From assembly GCA_033807695.1 (NCBI GenBank), contig CM066302.1, positions 3,348,001-3,412,000 of the forward strand: 64,000 bases of DNA, given 5' to 3'. Below the pieces are notes generated by a model, which was not told the origin of the DNA, did not search any database, and saw only the letters and a program-made list of their open reading frames with translations. Positions 1 to 11,680 of this stretch are shown here, piece after piece. Every line of letters begins with the position of its first letter. The first letter of the stretch is position 1. The position numbers were made by a program, and so were the translations under genes. This stretch comes from Daedaleopsis sinensis (taxonomy: Eukaryota; Basidiomycota; Agaricomycetes; Polyporales; Polyporaceae).

Positions 1-709
1 CGCCAGTCGGGTCAGTTACTTGGCCGCTGATCCTCTTGAAGCGATTGGCAAATAGCCAGCTTTGGAATTTGATAGAGTCAGCACAAGCTCAGCTTCGAAG
101 CGCGCGATAATTCAACGCGACTCGGATTTGCTCACGTAACGGTCTCCGCTAGTATGTAGACAACTATGATCAGCTCCCGTTTGCCATAGTTTGCGAGCAA
201 TTTAAAGGACACCTCACTCACCAGTATCAACGAGCAACTGGATGTTTCTTCCGGAGTATGGCAGCATCTCGGGGTGTTTCGCGTCCAGTTCCTGCGCGAG
301 AAGAGGTGTTAGTTGTTAACAACCAACACGTTCCCGGTTCAGACGAGGCGATATGACTCGACACGGCCCACTTACCACCACGAAGCAATACATCGCCGCT
401 GGTAAGGATGTATGAGTGCACTGCAGTCTCCCGGGTTATGCTGTATGAAAGAGCGCACTGTTCACGAATCTACCATTCGCAAGTGTAGCGATTGGCATCA
501 ATTCGTTCTCTTCGAAGATGCATATCGATGCTTGTAGGGCCCTCTTCTGCTCTGGGGAAAATGGCGGCGGTGAGATTGGCATACCAACCGGCGGAATCAC
601 GGGAGTGGAGCGATGACCCCATATTGGAGTCTGACCCCCGATCGATGCACTAGAGGAGTCATGCCGGGTGTCCGATCTTGATGCTACTGGCTATAACACC
701 ATCGTTAGG
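1..709. other. No recognisable gene
   Basis: Only short overlapping frames are present on both strands, and none gives a recognisable motif or a consistent exon chain. I see no RNA gene or clear repeat here. Confidence 0.5.
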
Positions 710-1179
710 TCAGAAGGCTGTCTGCACGTCAAGGAGAAAACACTTTATTTGGTCTCGTACCTGACCGAGATGAGACGAAGGCGGTGAAGCAGGACTCCGA
801 GTCTTTGGAGCAAAGGCAGTACCGGTCGCAAATGTGACCGGCGCTGGGAGATGAGTGGCTTCTCCGGGTAATCCAGGCTGTTGACGTATACGGGCCTGAC
901 GTGCCTCCGCCAAGGCATCCATGGCATCTTGTCCCCTGCTGAACTTGAAAAGTTCGACCATGGATGGGTCGTGGCTGTCTTCGACGAAGTAGTAGCCATG
1001 AGGCGCCCCCTCGTACAGCTTGAGTGCATGACGACAAGCGTCAGCCTACACAGAAGTGTCAGTGAGGTACAAGTCCAATTCAACGATCACGGTTCTCTCA
1101 CCTTCAGAACATCGTCAAATGTTAGGTTCTCGAACGACGGTTCGGTGAGTGGAAAGGTGGTATGTGCAATGTTCTCCAT
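710..1179 (-). CDS. Small two-exon hypothetical protein, 137 aa
   Basis: I do not recognise this protein. Exons at 1102..1179 and 710..1045 are joined over a 56-nt intron with a GTGAGA donor and TGTAG acceptor, and the frame closes exactly (26 + 111 codons + stop). The N-terminal part is acidic and reads into a compact segment rich in Tyr, Phe and His. The C-terminal third is Pro/Ala/Ser-rich and probably disordered. It lies about 540 bp from the 3' end of the F-box/LRR gene on the same strand. The splice sites and clean phase support a real gene. A 3' intron extending the protein cannot be excluded. Confidence 0.45.
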
Positions 1180-1718
1180 AGTGGAAAGAGATCGTGTCGA
1201 TTGATTGATTGTAGAGAGAGTGAGGGTGGCTGACCTGCCATGCGGGATTATATAGGTTTTTGAAAAGACTGTAGGAGAGGTCACGTACGCAGGGATCAGG
1301 AAACCGGAGCCCAACGATGCGCAAGGATTCTCGCGCCCAACGCGAAGAGGTTTGTGAGGATACGAAACAATCAGAAACCACCCCAGCGGTGGAGGGTGAT
1401 GTAGTCATTCTTGCTTCTCTTGATCTTGTCTCAGGCTTGCGGTTGGAGAAGGAGTACCATCGATCTGCGCAAACAATAAGGAATCATCGGATGTAATTGT
1501 TACAGCACAAATCGATAAGGAGTACGGTGTTGCTTCTAGGCTAAGCATATCAGCGCCGTGTTAAGTGGAGAAGGCAGGAGCACAGAAGTGAGTAGTGATA
1601 GGTTGTTTGGGGCGTGGTCGTGTAGTAGGGATGGTGTTGCTTCTAGGGTAGATAAATTGTGTTGGTGAAAGCATGATGTGCTTAGTGTCGCATGTGGAAC
1701 GGGAGGGGTGGAGAATCG

Positions 1719-3462
1719 CTAGAAACTCTCTTCAGCAGAGTACAAGAGAGACAAGGACGATGATCCGCACTCTTCAGCAAAGCGCACGTGCGGGGCTGCA
1801 CATCGCGAAGGGTGGTATTCCACCCACATACAGCTTTCGTAGGCGTTGTAGAAGAGAGCAACGTACTCCAATCTAGGACAACTTTGAAGCAGCTCCACAA
1901 TTTCTCGGCCACGAGTATTGCGGACACGAGCCCAGCGACTACGAGCTTCCATGTCCATTGAAAATGGCCCATGATCCTCATGGAAATCCAGGTTGAGGTG
2001 AACAGTACGAAGGGACTTGGCAGCTTCTAGTATGTGTGCGATGTGAAGCTATATTATCATAAAGCAGGATGGCATCAGTTATCGATAATCGGGGAATATC
2101 AGAAGCACACTCACATATGGTACGGTTTGCGTCCTCTCTGTTCTGTATCGGTGTATCTCTAGATGGGAGAGGCAAGCAAACGCAGTCGCCACACACTGAA
2201 GTAGCTCGGTGTCATCGTCGTCGCTTTCCGTCAGGTATACCAGTTCGAGGTTTCGTAGGTTGGGTATGTCCATCCGTTGCATGACCCCAAGACAATCGGC
2301 AGAGGACATGATCGGAGCATCACACTCCGCCCTGATTGCAGTACACATCCGGTGCAGATAGAAGCGCGGATAATCGCGCAGGGATAGCGAGGTTAGATGT
2401 GGACCACTAGCAGCGATCAGGATGGAATCTTGAGGGTCCGGATAAGCCAATGTGAGAGTTTGAATCGGGAGCGGGTAATTCGGCGCGTACGGAGCGCGAC
2501 CTAGAATAGAGGTCCGACCGTTCTTGGCCAGCGTCTTGTGGCATAATTGTACCGACAGCGTGTGGAGACGAGGTGCCAGACACAATAAACCTCGAAGAAA
2601 AGGGTGCTCGGTATGCTCGATAACGTATCCATAGAGGTGCAGCTGGCGGAGGCACGGCCAAGGTGTTGTGGACATCTGTGCTAGAGGGGCGGACTCGATG
2701 GACAGTTTGAGGTACTGCACGGTGAGAGGAAGTTTGGACACGAGGGGAGACAGACAGAGTGATTCCAGGGCTAACTCTTCATCCGGCTGCATGATGGGCC
2801 CGATAATGCGGTAATTGTCGCTCAACGGTAAGGGTCTGAATAGTCGCCAAGGATAGGCGGTATGAGAGAACGAGGTCAAGTTGATAGGGATGTTGACTAG
2901 CTCCTCGGCTGGATATGGGTCTATCGACTCGAAGATCGCTCCTTGCTCGAAAGCTAGGGTAGTGAGAAGTGGGAGGGCAAGGCAGCGTTTGAGCGCACAC
3001 CAAGGCACACGTCCGCTGAAGGCGATTGAACAAAGAGCGGGCAGGCAGGGTAGTTCTTTCCCGAACGTCTCCTCACAACGCTCTGCATTAATTTGACCTT
3101 TGTACTTCAGGTGGCTATACATCCAATGAGTTTGAACATGCCAATGTACAACGTACTGGCTGCAACATACCGTACGAATGGTCGGATGGCTAACGGCGGC
3201 AATTCACTGCGGCCTTCGAGCCACGTGGCGCATCGCGAGAACAGGATAGGCATGGTCATACGGCGCAATCTTCGAGAGGTAGAGCTGAGCTCAACGAGGC
3301 TACCTTTGACTTGAGTTAGCTGATATGCGATATGCCAGAAGACATCTTCATCGATCTTTTCAAGTCTACAATGACGGCGCGCGTCAGCCAAATTCTAGTA
3401 ATTTTGGGACTCGTTACTTACACTGAAGCAGTGGTAGATGTAACGGCAGCCATGTCTGCCAT
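1719..3462 (-). CDS. F-box-like / leucine-rich-repeat protein, copy 1 (521 aa)
   Basis: Probable adaptor of a ubiquitin ligase or related scaffold; this is inferred from family architecture. Exons 3422..3462, 3171..3365, 2115..3114 and 1719..2048 join over introns of 56, 56 and 66 nt and give exactly 522 codons. Exon 2 encodes an F-box-like helical segment (starts LEKIDEDVFWHIA, then a Ser-Thr-Ser-x-Arg-Leu-Arg-Arg turn typical of basidiomycete F-box N-termini). Exon 3 holds irregular leucine-rich strands with recurring L-x-x-L-x-L patterns. The last exon ends in a Cys/His-containing tail. The alternative start ATG at 3453 is nine bases in. Two homologues with the same exon layout lie at 52181..53859 and 55800..63945. 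The gene looks intact; its target is unknown. Confidence 0.75.
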
Positions 3463-4871
3463 GGATGAGCTACTAGTACCGTAGGGATGTTGCACGTCGG
3501 TGTTCAAGCTCAAGCTTCAAGATCAACAGATAACTTGTATTCGGCGTCACGGTACCGAACGTGAGAAGTGTGAGTCGGGCGTCTGGGCAAAGGAACGACT
3601 GTCTTCCGACACTTGAACTAGAGGCTGGTTTACGAGCCTATCTGGGCAACCTCAAAGCCGGTTGGAACCTTGTCGAAATCATTGTCAATGGTTTACCCAA
3701 CTTTCAAACCGCTGACTACCGGCACCAAAGTTTTTGTTATTTGCAGAGGCACTAGTGTATAGGTGAGTGAGTGAGTATCCATAGTCCCACCACTGCTGCT
3801 ACTAGTATTGCCCCATGATCTTCTATCAGACGGCAAGTTGGACGACTCGACACGGGGGCTGTTCGCCAACGCATTCAAATTTAAGGGTGGCCGCGGTGGC
3901 CAATAGCTATTCCTGGACACGTAGTAGTCCAGGTCTCGATGGAACTAAAGTCAAGTCCGCTTCACGTGACTTTTGGCACCGCTCCCCCTGGCACCTTTGG
4001 AGCGCTTGAGCTGTAGTAATAATTGGTAATAGAGTTTTCAGAATTAGTAGTCGGTGGCATGATCACTATGGTGGATGTGGATGCTTGTAGGGCTACGTAG
4101 AGTTGTGAGTTCTTATCTGTATCTCTTATCTGTATGTCTGTCTGTATATCTCTTAGGTTGGATTTTTCTGTCTCTCTTAGGTTGGATTTGGCTCTTCGTC
4201 TGCTATTGGGTGCCAGTGTAGTTGGAATATGCACGCGAGCGCGAAGGCTGCGATGCTTATGATATGTTTGTGTGAGAAGGATGTAGGCCGAAGCCATCGA
4301 TGAGTTACGAGCTAGAAATGTTGAGCCTTGTACATGCGTTGTGGTCAATTGCCGAGAAGGTCATGTCGATTGGATCGACGGAGAAGATTGGGATCTGTGG
4401 CTGTGGCGTTGTTCGGAATGGTGCTGTCGAAGTCAAGGAGCTTTGTCAGTGGATAAGTCAGAAGAATGTGAATGATGAGTGCTGACTGGTCCGATGTCCA
4501 CATTGTTCTTTAGCATGTAGCATTACGAAGCTGATGGTAGGAGAAATGCATGCTCTGCAATCTGTGCTATGCTAGAAGTGCTAGAATAGGATGAGACTTA
4601 CGTGCTATGTGACTGTAGACGTTGCGCTTAGTGGAATCTAGCGTGCGGCTGACGAATCGTGTGTATGAGGGGTTCAACTTCAGTGGAAGAGGAAGATGAT
4701 GCTTGATTTCCCGCGCTTGGGGGAATTGTATAAAGGATGGCGAGAGTGCGACTTAAACTGTGTAGACCATCAGTGCGTGGCAGAAGTGAGTAGCTCGTCC
4801 TTTGAGTCTTACAACTTTTGCTGACCGACTTTAGAGGAGGTGCTTACCGTTGTCGCACTTGAAGAACGGAG
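3463..4871. other. Intergenic region with remnant of the duplicated MYND-gene upstream segment
   Basis: At about 3800-3960 the sequence resembles 54390-54540, the stretch just upstream of the truncated MYND gene: both contain a GACACGGG..GCT..CACCAACGCATTCAA core followed by GGTGGCC. The same order, F-box/LRR gene then this segment, occurs in both places. This suggests that copy 1 was once part of the same tandem unit and lost its MYND gene. No convincing coding exon chain was found in the rest. Confidence 0.5.
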
Positions 4872-6174
4872 ATGGCGACCTTTGAGAACGGCACGGTATA
4901 TGTGCGGTATGTGCTGTAGATTGCTATTCGACTTTGTCCTATCTTACCTATTGGTGCTTAGAATGCCTGTGGAGCTCGTCGACGGTGTCGTTGACGTGAT
5001 GGATATCGAGACTGCCCTCGCATGGCGGAGAACGTGCCGCGCGTCTTACACTTTGGTGGTCAGCTCCTTGCGCCGTCGTTTGCGAAGAATGTTGCAACCT
5101 TTCGTGAACGACGGGGAACCCTTCATGCTCTTTTTAGCGAAGCATCGGGCTTTGATCGGAGGGATGTTTGCACTGGCGTTCTTTATACGTGACGGCGTCC
5201 TTCCTGTGGATCTCTTGGAGGTCTACGTTCCGAATTCGCTTTACGATGGATTGATCGCGGATATCGAAGGCCATATCCGAGGTCCTGTTGAAGAAGTCAA
5301 GAAGTTTGGTCGCAGCGAGCACTGGACGAGACGGGACGTATCACAATGCACTCAATTCCGGCTCAGCGGAAGTCGCTCCATCGTTGTCCATCGGTCCATG
5401 TTTTGGTCCGCGTTGTCCCCTATCTGTCGCGCCCCCTGCACTGCTTTGTTCAACTATGTTTCGTGGCAGTCGTTCGGTTGTGCTTATCCGCGACTCACTT
5501 TGCGGTGGCGGGCGCTGTTGGCGGATCATGCGCTACACCGCGTTCTTCCGTTCGATCTCGTCGTGTTGAACAGGCTTACCGACCTCGGTTTCGATATTTC
5601 GTGGTCACCGGCGCGGTTCGACAAGGAGGACGCGGGTCATTGCAGGTCGTGGTCCCCAGGGATCGTCGGCTTGACACGTCGGTCGTTGGCAACGTTGGGT
5701 CTGCCGTCCGACGTAGGCGACGATGTCGATGCCACTTTCCGAGTACGAGACGATGCCCCTGCGACGATGAAGAAGCGACTACGTCTGTCTTGGGGTGCCC
5801 CTCCGGATTGGGAACGTTGGGCGTGGCCTTTTCACAGGCCAGTCCGTCGTTGCTTCGGGTTGGATGCGATGTGCCCGAAGCAAGTGCGGTACTTCGGGGA
5901 CGCGGTGTCGTTTGTCGACTTCTTTGATCCGTTATCTGGCGAACGCGCGGTGTTGGAAGCAACTTTCATGACACCGTTCGGTACTGTGATAGCGTGGAGG
6001 CTGGCGAGTTCGTATCGTTGCACGATGCGAGATGGCTGCTCTCGGCTGGACGCAGAGCGAGTCTTCATCCGGGAGGGTATGATTTGGCTTCCTTCGTTGC
6101 CGGGCCAGAATAGGTTCAAGATCGGGGCGCCCTGGAGGCACCCTCCGATTTGCTTGTATTCTGGCGGATCGTGA
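4872..6174 (+). CDS. F-box-like + NTase-like domain protein, member A (415 aa)
   Basis: Member of a four-gene family in this window. Exons 4872..4906 and 4962..6174 join over a 55-nt intron (donor GTATGT, acceptor TTAG), giving 416 codons. The joined start reads MATFENGTVYVR then MPVELVDGVVDVMD, an F-box-like N-terminus ending in a W-R-R-T-C-R helix. The next block (ALIGGMFALAFFIRD, about residues 90-115) aligns with the GS-x-AL helix of member D at 28 kb, but the following strand is LLEVYVP, where D has DMDIYVP. The third acidic position is also lost (SIVVHRS). Shared downstream signatures are GCAYPRLTL and RYFGD. It is probably a pseudoenzyme or binding domain. Function unknown. Confidence 0.75.
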
Positions 6175-6176
6175 GC

Positions 6177-6304
6177 ATGTGCTTATTCGTTAGTATGAAG
6201 GACTTGTCTCTGTTGATATGATTCTTGTGTTGTGCCGTAGCATGTGCTTGGTCGTTAGTATGAAGGGCTTGCCTCTGTTGCTGTAATTCTTGGGTCGTGC
6301 CGTG
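6177..6304. repeat. Tandem duplication of about 65 bp just after member A
   Basis: Two imperfect copies start at about 6177 and 6240. Both read ATGTGCTT.TTCGTTAGTATGAAG or a close variant and end in GTGCCGT. They lie in the 3' flank of the preceding gene. Confidence 0.6.
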
Positions 6305-6519
6305 AATGTATAACTGTTTTCTTGGGCTATGAGCAATGAGTTTTCCCTGTTGCAAGCAACTTCATACTTCTAACGATGTTCTTTTCGAGTAGGTCGAGTC
6401 AATGTCGCATGTAGATATGGCGTGAGAGTCGTTCTGCCAGTGAGCGTCCGTTCCGAGGAGGAAGTGCGAGATGGTAGTGATGCTGGAGCGAGTGAAAACT
6501 GGGCTTGGGACCGACGGCG

Positions 6520-7160
6520 GACTTGATCACTTACTCATTCGAATACACAATGCCCCTGAGGATACCCAGCACTCTGCGCGCATGCTGAGCGCTTTCCCGC
6601 ACAAAGCAGACCTTCTCAATCCACTCCATGTCGCTCCGTGAGGTTCTCGTACCGCTCGAGCACCTCCTCGTCGATGCTTGAAGTCGCGCATGGGTGCGAT
6701 GAGGTGCAGCGAGAACTAGATGCCTGCCTCCACGGTCTGTGAATCAATCTGTCGGCCATCCATAGTCTCAGAGCGAGCAGCATTGCACGTACCACGACGA
6801 TGCCCTCCTCGGGTGGGTGTCGGAGCTGCAGATACGTGTAGAACGATTCGTGGCTGAGCTGGAAGCCTTTGAAAGTGTCGTTCGCGATGGGCTTGCTCGC
6901 GCTCGGGACGCGGTGCACGTCAAGGCCTAGGGAGTGGGCGAGGGAGTGCGGGAAGAACGCGGAACTGGCTCCGTTCGCGAGGATGGCCTCCTCTGCGTTG
7001 CAGGAGCCGGAGTCGGCGACTGGGGGGTTTCGAATATGCGGAGTCGCTGGAGGCCGCGGACGAGTGTGCGGTAGCCGAGGAGCTGGACGGTATTCCAGTG
7101 CAGGCGCTGGTTCAGGGCTTCCATGGAACGCCGACGAGCAATGACTGGGAGGTCGTTGCC
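6520..7160 (-). pseudogene. Decayed Xaa-Pro dipeptidase (prolidase-like, peptidase M24B)
   Basis: Prolidases hydrolyse dipeptides with C-terminal proline, using two metal ions. On the minus strand three blocks match the family C-terminal half in order. These are HWNTVQLLGYRTLVRGL; then an EEAILANG..AFFPH block followed by SLGLDVHRVPSASKP; then a SFYTYLQLRHPPEEG block. The family motif HGLGH is altered to HSLAH. The segment that should carry the catalytic Glu (VTVEPG) is missing, and the tail (YENLT, then MEWIEKVC in another frame) is joined out of phase. About the first half of the enzyme is absent. This is a broken copy; the active gene must lie elsewhere. Confidence 0.75.
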
Positions 7161-10034
7161 ACGTTCTTGTAGACGTTTTTCTGTTATACGGCGAGATTGG
7201 TCGGTGCATATTTGTGGGCGTGATATCCCACTCAGTACTGAGGAAGGCGCAGAGGTCGATAGAAGTTCAAGTCGCCGGAAGGGACTATGGTCAAGACTGA
7301 CTGGGATCTCAATACATAGCTTTGGCGGAATTGTGGATTATGTATGATACCACATTTGAGGGAGTCCGGCAGTGTAATGTACTTGCTCTGTGTATAAGGA
7401 ATCGGCACGCAAGTTGTTTCTGTGCGGCGCGACGTTCAGCAGATTGTGCTGTGTGTGGTCAAATGTGCAGAGACGCGTGGTTGGTCTGCTCGGCGGTCTC
7501 ATCGGGCGGTACTGGGAGTAGTCACTTGTCGTGTTCGGACGGTCGTGAGCAAGTATTCGCGGTAGAAGAAATGGTATCAACAATTTGAAACCGCATATAC
7601 TGTATACTGAAAGTGAAGTTAGCTATAGAACATGAGCGAATGGAAGCAAAAATCACGTTGTCGACTTGGAGAATCTTGCGCAAGAGTAATATAGTATAGT
7701 CGGCGGACTTATTGTTGGGGAGTCGTGCGAGGATGCGATTGCATTTTTCTGTGAAACGTGGTAAGAGGATAAATAGGGGCACGTCTCGAAGCTGTGGTTA
7801 TCTTGTTTAGCTTGGTGTTCTTCTATTCCTTTGGTACCAGAATCTGACAATGTGTTAATGAAAGGAGGAGAAAGAAACATGTTCCGATTCTGTCTTAGAG
7901 TCGGTATTCTTCTAGTAACTGGAACGAACGCCCGCATTGTGTATGCTCCAATCACAATTCAGCGCTTCCTTTTTCCCCGCAGGAAGATCTCGGAAATCGT
8001 CGCTTGAAGTCGGTAAGCGGCGCGAAACCGGGCCGCTCGCGTCTACTCCCGGTACTACTCCATTCCGAGCTGCTCAAGTCACTCTCCTTTTCGCGCTCTC
8101 ATCCGCGATCATGGACTGCCTTGCCCGTGCGTCCGCCTTCAGGACGCCAAGTTTGACCTATCTCACTTGTTTCGAAACGGATTGCCTCGAATCAAGCGGT
8201 GTTTGATGGCCCTTGACTGCACGAACTACGCAATCTGTCTCGCATCGCCGCACACCCTTTCTTTCTTGAAGCTTGACTTGCGACCCAGGTACTGTCCGCC
8301 CGACGACCAATTATCTCCTAGCTCTTGCTGACGATGTTCCCACGCTCGCAAGCTACGACTACATGCACGCAAACTACGACTATACGCATGTCGTGAGCTA
8401 TCTCCTCCATCCCCTTCATTTTCCCGGCCGCTACACGACTTTTTAAAATGTTTCAAGTTCGTCTTTTTCTTTGCTCTTCCGCGGCGTCGAACTCTCCCCC
8501 CGCCATATCTCTGCCAACCGTTCGGTACTCGGATTCACACTCGATCCCATCCCGAACGACCGTCGAGCGACGTGGTGCGACTTTCTCGACGTCGTACTCA
8601 CGAGTACTTCCCGATCTCTGTCCGGTACGCAGAGATTCCGCTATATTTCCTCCGTTTATTATCCCTCTGTGTGATAACACATTGTCCCAGATCGCGTTGA
8701 ACAATCCGCATCGAACGCGCCCGGTTTTGCGTCTATCTGTCGAGGTCATGAAAATGATTTCATTGCGATTCCATTAGTATCCGAGGTGAGTACCCTCTCC
8801 TGCCCGAACGACGCCCTGCCACGCCCGGTAACTAAAACATATCGTGTGCGCCGTCTATTCAACCCACGTCCGACAAGATTCGCGGCCTGAAACCCGATGT
8901 TTGAATATCGACCTCATGGAGATGTTCAACGCCGCCCGACAGTGATTCACGATACAGCCCGCCACGGCCGTCGCGTGAGGCCGTTCTCGACGAGAACAGC
9001 CTACTTTAACGTGGTACGGCCGTTTCGGAAGCAGCGCCGGTCGTAGAACACGCAGAACGTGGGCGGGGCAGGACGGCACTACAGCCTACAGCCTAGCTCA
9101 TGAACGGCGCCCCGCCGCTGGCCGTGTCCCGGACACCCCTTCAAGCCTTATCTGTCCCCAGCACACTCTGCGCGCACGCGACGGTCGTCGCCCGGGCCCG
9201 GAACTTTAATGCGGAACCGTCGCGGTCGCGCGGGAGGCAAAACGGTGCGCACCTCCGCGCACCTTATCTCCGCGCCAAATCGCTGTATTCCGTTCCTCAC
9301 TCATGTCATAGACGCAACCATCCTATAGCCTACAGGACGCCGCTCGGGTGTGTGTATGCGCCGCACCGTCCCCGACCCACGGAACCCTGGAAGTCTGCCG
9401 CTTGTCAATGTCACGCTCGCGGGGGCAAGGGCATTGTCGGGATTCGCGCTCGCGACCGCGTCCTTGCACCGCGCCCCGGCCGTACGCGTGCGCGTGGAGG
9501 CTCGGAGCACGAGTCTCCTCACCGCTGCAAGCACCGACAACCGACGGGCTCGAGTACGGAGCGGCGTTTGTTCCTGCCTTGCCCGGTGCCGAATGCGGAC
9601 GACTCGGAGGATGTCCCTGGGCGCAACCGCAACGGCTGACTTGGAACTTGCCCCTCTCACGGCGGTGGGCACAGGGTTGGGACAAGCGAGTCCGCGGGGA
9701 CGGGCTCGGACGTGGACGGCTACCATGAGCACATTCCCAAGTTCCTTCGTGGTAAGTATGCGATCACTGGCAAACACAGCCGCTGCGTTCACACACAATC
9801 TGCTTGTACTTGGCTTAGGATATCAAAGAAGACAGCACGAGCATATCACTACACCACTAATACATCCCGGTAGTCTCGCTACATACTCGCTACATACTCG
9901 CAATACATTGACGTAGCCAAAAAGCAACATGTCTCACGAGAGAGGAGACACAATGTGTGTAATAACCTAGTACGTTCTCCAGGAACGCACAGATTCTAGC
10001 TAAAAGGATGGACTGCAAATGCCCAGATTCACAG
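7161..10034. other. Long region without an assignable gene
   Basis: 7.2-7.9 kb is AT-richer and shows only short frames. 7.95-8.5 kb carries one open plus-strand frame with a leucine-rich flavour that might be a worn F-box/LRR relative, but I cannot support it. 8.8-9.8 kb is GC-rich with overlapping long frames on both strands, the pattern expected from composition alone. No RNA gene was recognised. Confidence 0.45.
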
Positions 10035-11209
10035 TCAACCTCTGGAAACAGTCGCTACTTGATATTCGCTAACGGAACGTTCAAAGAAATTAGTCTTAAC
10101 GTCAATGGACGACCGCTCCATGAAGGAGAACTAGCAGACAAAGGTAAGCATCCGAATTATATATCACGTAGTATAAACACTTACCGGGTTACGTTTGTGA
10201 TATACAGCAGCATGACCAAGGCCTTCGAGGAGGAAATCGGCCACGTACTCCACGTAGTCTTGCATCAGATCCAAGTTCATGCCGGGCAAGGATCGTGTCG
10301 GCGGAAGGGCTTCTGTCAGAGTGATAAGTAATAAGACTAGGAAGTACTACGTCACGCTCACCTTTGAAGAATGCATGCTCCAACATTACAGCCTCCTCCA
10401 CAATCGCAACTACCTGTGCGTTCTCCAGCGCGTAAGGCAAATGGCGATATAAACTGCACGCGAACGCCGTATGCTGTCCCTCGTCGCGCGCGATGAGTTC
10501 GTTAGAGAAGGTGAGACCAGGCATCAGGTTCCGATGACGGAGCCAGAACAGCGCCGCGAAAGAAGAAGAGAAGAAAATCCCTTCTACAACGGCAAATGCG
10601 ACGAGTCGGACCGCGAAGGGGTGCCGTAAGTCGTTAATCCACCGGATGCACCACTCGGCTTTCGCCTTCACAGCAGGCATGACCTCGATTGCGCGGAACA
10701 ACTCCGAGCGGCGTCCAGCGTCGGTGACAAGCTCCGTGATCAAGCGACTATACACTTCCGCATGCACGTTCTCCCTGAGTCCGCGTATGTCATCATTCCG
10801 GCCAACAATGGATGTACAAGCGAATACTCACATCATAATTTGAAATCCATAGAAGCATCGAACCTCAGGAATGTTGACTTCAGAACAGAATCGAAGAGCC
10901 AGGTTATCTGCGACGATCCCATCGGCTGCCGCAAAAAAACCCAAAATCACAGAGAGGAAGTCTCGTTCATCCTCGGTGAGGACACTTCTCCACTGTTCGC
11001 CATCCATTGACAGGTCTACCTCGTCAGCTGTCCAGAAGGAGGCCTGTGCTATCTTGTAAGCACGCCAAAGCTAAAGGACTATTAGTACGAATAGTCTTTG
11101 ACACTAAAGAAAAACTACTGACTTCAGGATACTTGATAGGAAATAAAACATAAGGGCAACGAGGATCTACACCAACTTGTTCGAAGGAAGTATTCAAGTC
11201 GACAGACAT
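10035..11209 (-). CDS. Divergent ribonucleotide reductase small subunit (class Ia R2), 320 aa
   Basis: R2 houses the di-iron/tyrosyl radical that R1 uses to reduce ribonucleotides. Exons 11123..11209, 10832..11070, 10362..10774, 10185..10312 and 10035..10130 join over introns of 52, 57, 49 and 54 nt to 321 codons. Ligand motifs are all present: ADGIV (Asp), [10 protein letters not shown] (Glu), ENVHAEVYS (Glu, His and the radical Tyr), VEGIFF (Glu), [12 protein letters not shown] (Glu, His). Odd points: the usual N-terminal extension of 50-70 residues is nearly absent. The C-terminus stops at [11 protein letters not shown] without the R1-docking tail (FTLDxDF type), and no frame downstream supplies it. 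A weak alternative 3' intron does not restore it. It may be a second, altered R2 or a gene beginning to decay. Confidence 0.85.
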
Positions 11210-11680
11210 ATAGGTGGGTAGCTTTCACGCAGTTTGTCACAGTCGCTTTTTATATCGTTCCTAGCCGCCCTTTCCAGCAGTACCTTCTCGTGAACGACAG
11301 AGAAGCGCCACCTCTCTTTTGCACAAGACAGTGCCACACAAGTGAGTCATCCGATCTGCTGACTACGCAAATTCAACGGCATGGATATACTTGACATATC
11401 TGAAGCCTACGATGATACGTGCAGATTCCAGATGTCGATGGAGCTTAAAGCAAAGTTGACAAATTCCTGATCCTGACAAAGACGTTGCATATTTCAACCA
11501 CAACATTAGTTAAGCTCTCACATAACCAGTACACCGGCACGACAATTGCCTTACTCACTTTTAATCTCAGCTTACGAATATTCAACTGATGACCATGCTC
11601 GAAGGGGACTCTATTTAGACTATATCAAGAGATATATCAAGAGATACTCTCTTGTAGAGTGCGGCGCCTGTCGAGCTATC
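11210..11680. other. 471-bp spacer between divergent R2 and Helitron genes
   Basis: This spacer must hold the 5' regions of both neighbouring, divergently transcribed genes. I see no clear promoter box or Helitron 5' terminus in it. A perfect tandem AGATATATCAAG repeat lies at about 11628-11650. Confidence 0.35.

Noticed and set aside
9100..9916. Long overlapping open frames on both strands
   Set aside because: The stretch is very GC-rich, which leaves all frames open by chance. No motif, codon pattern or splice logic favours any one frame.
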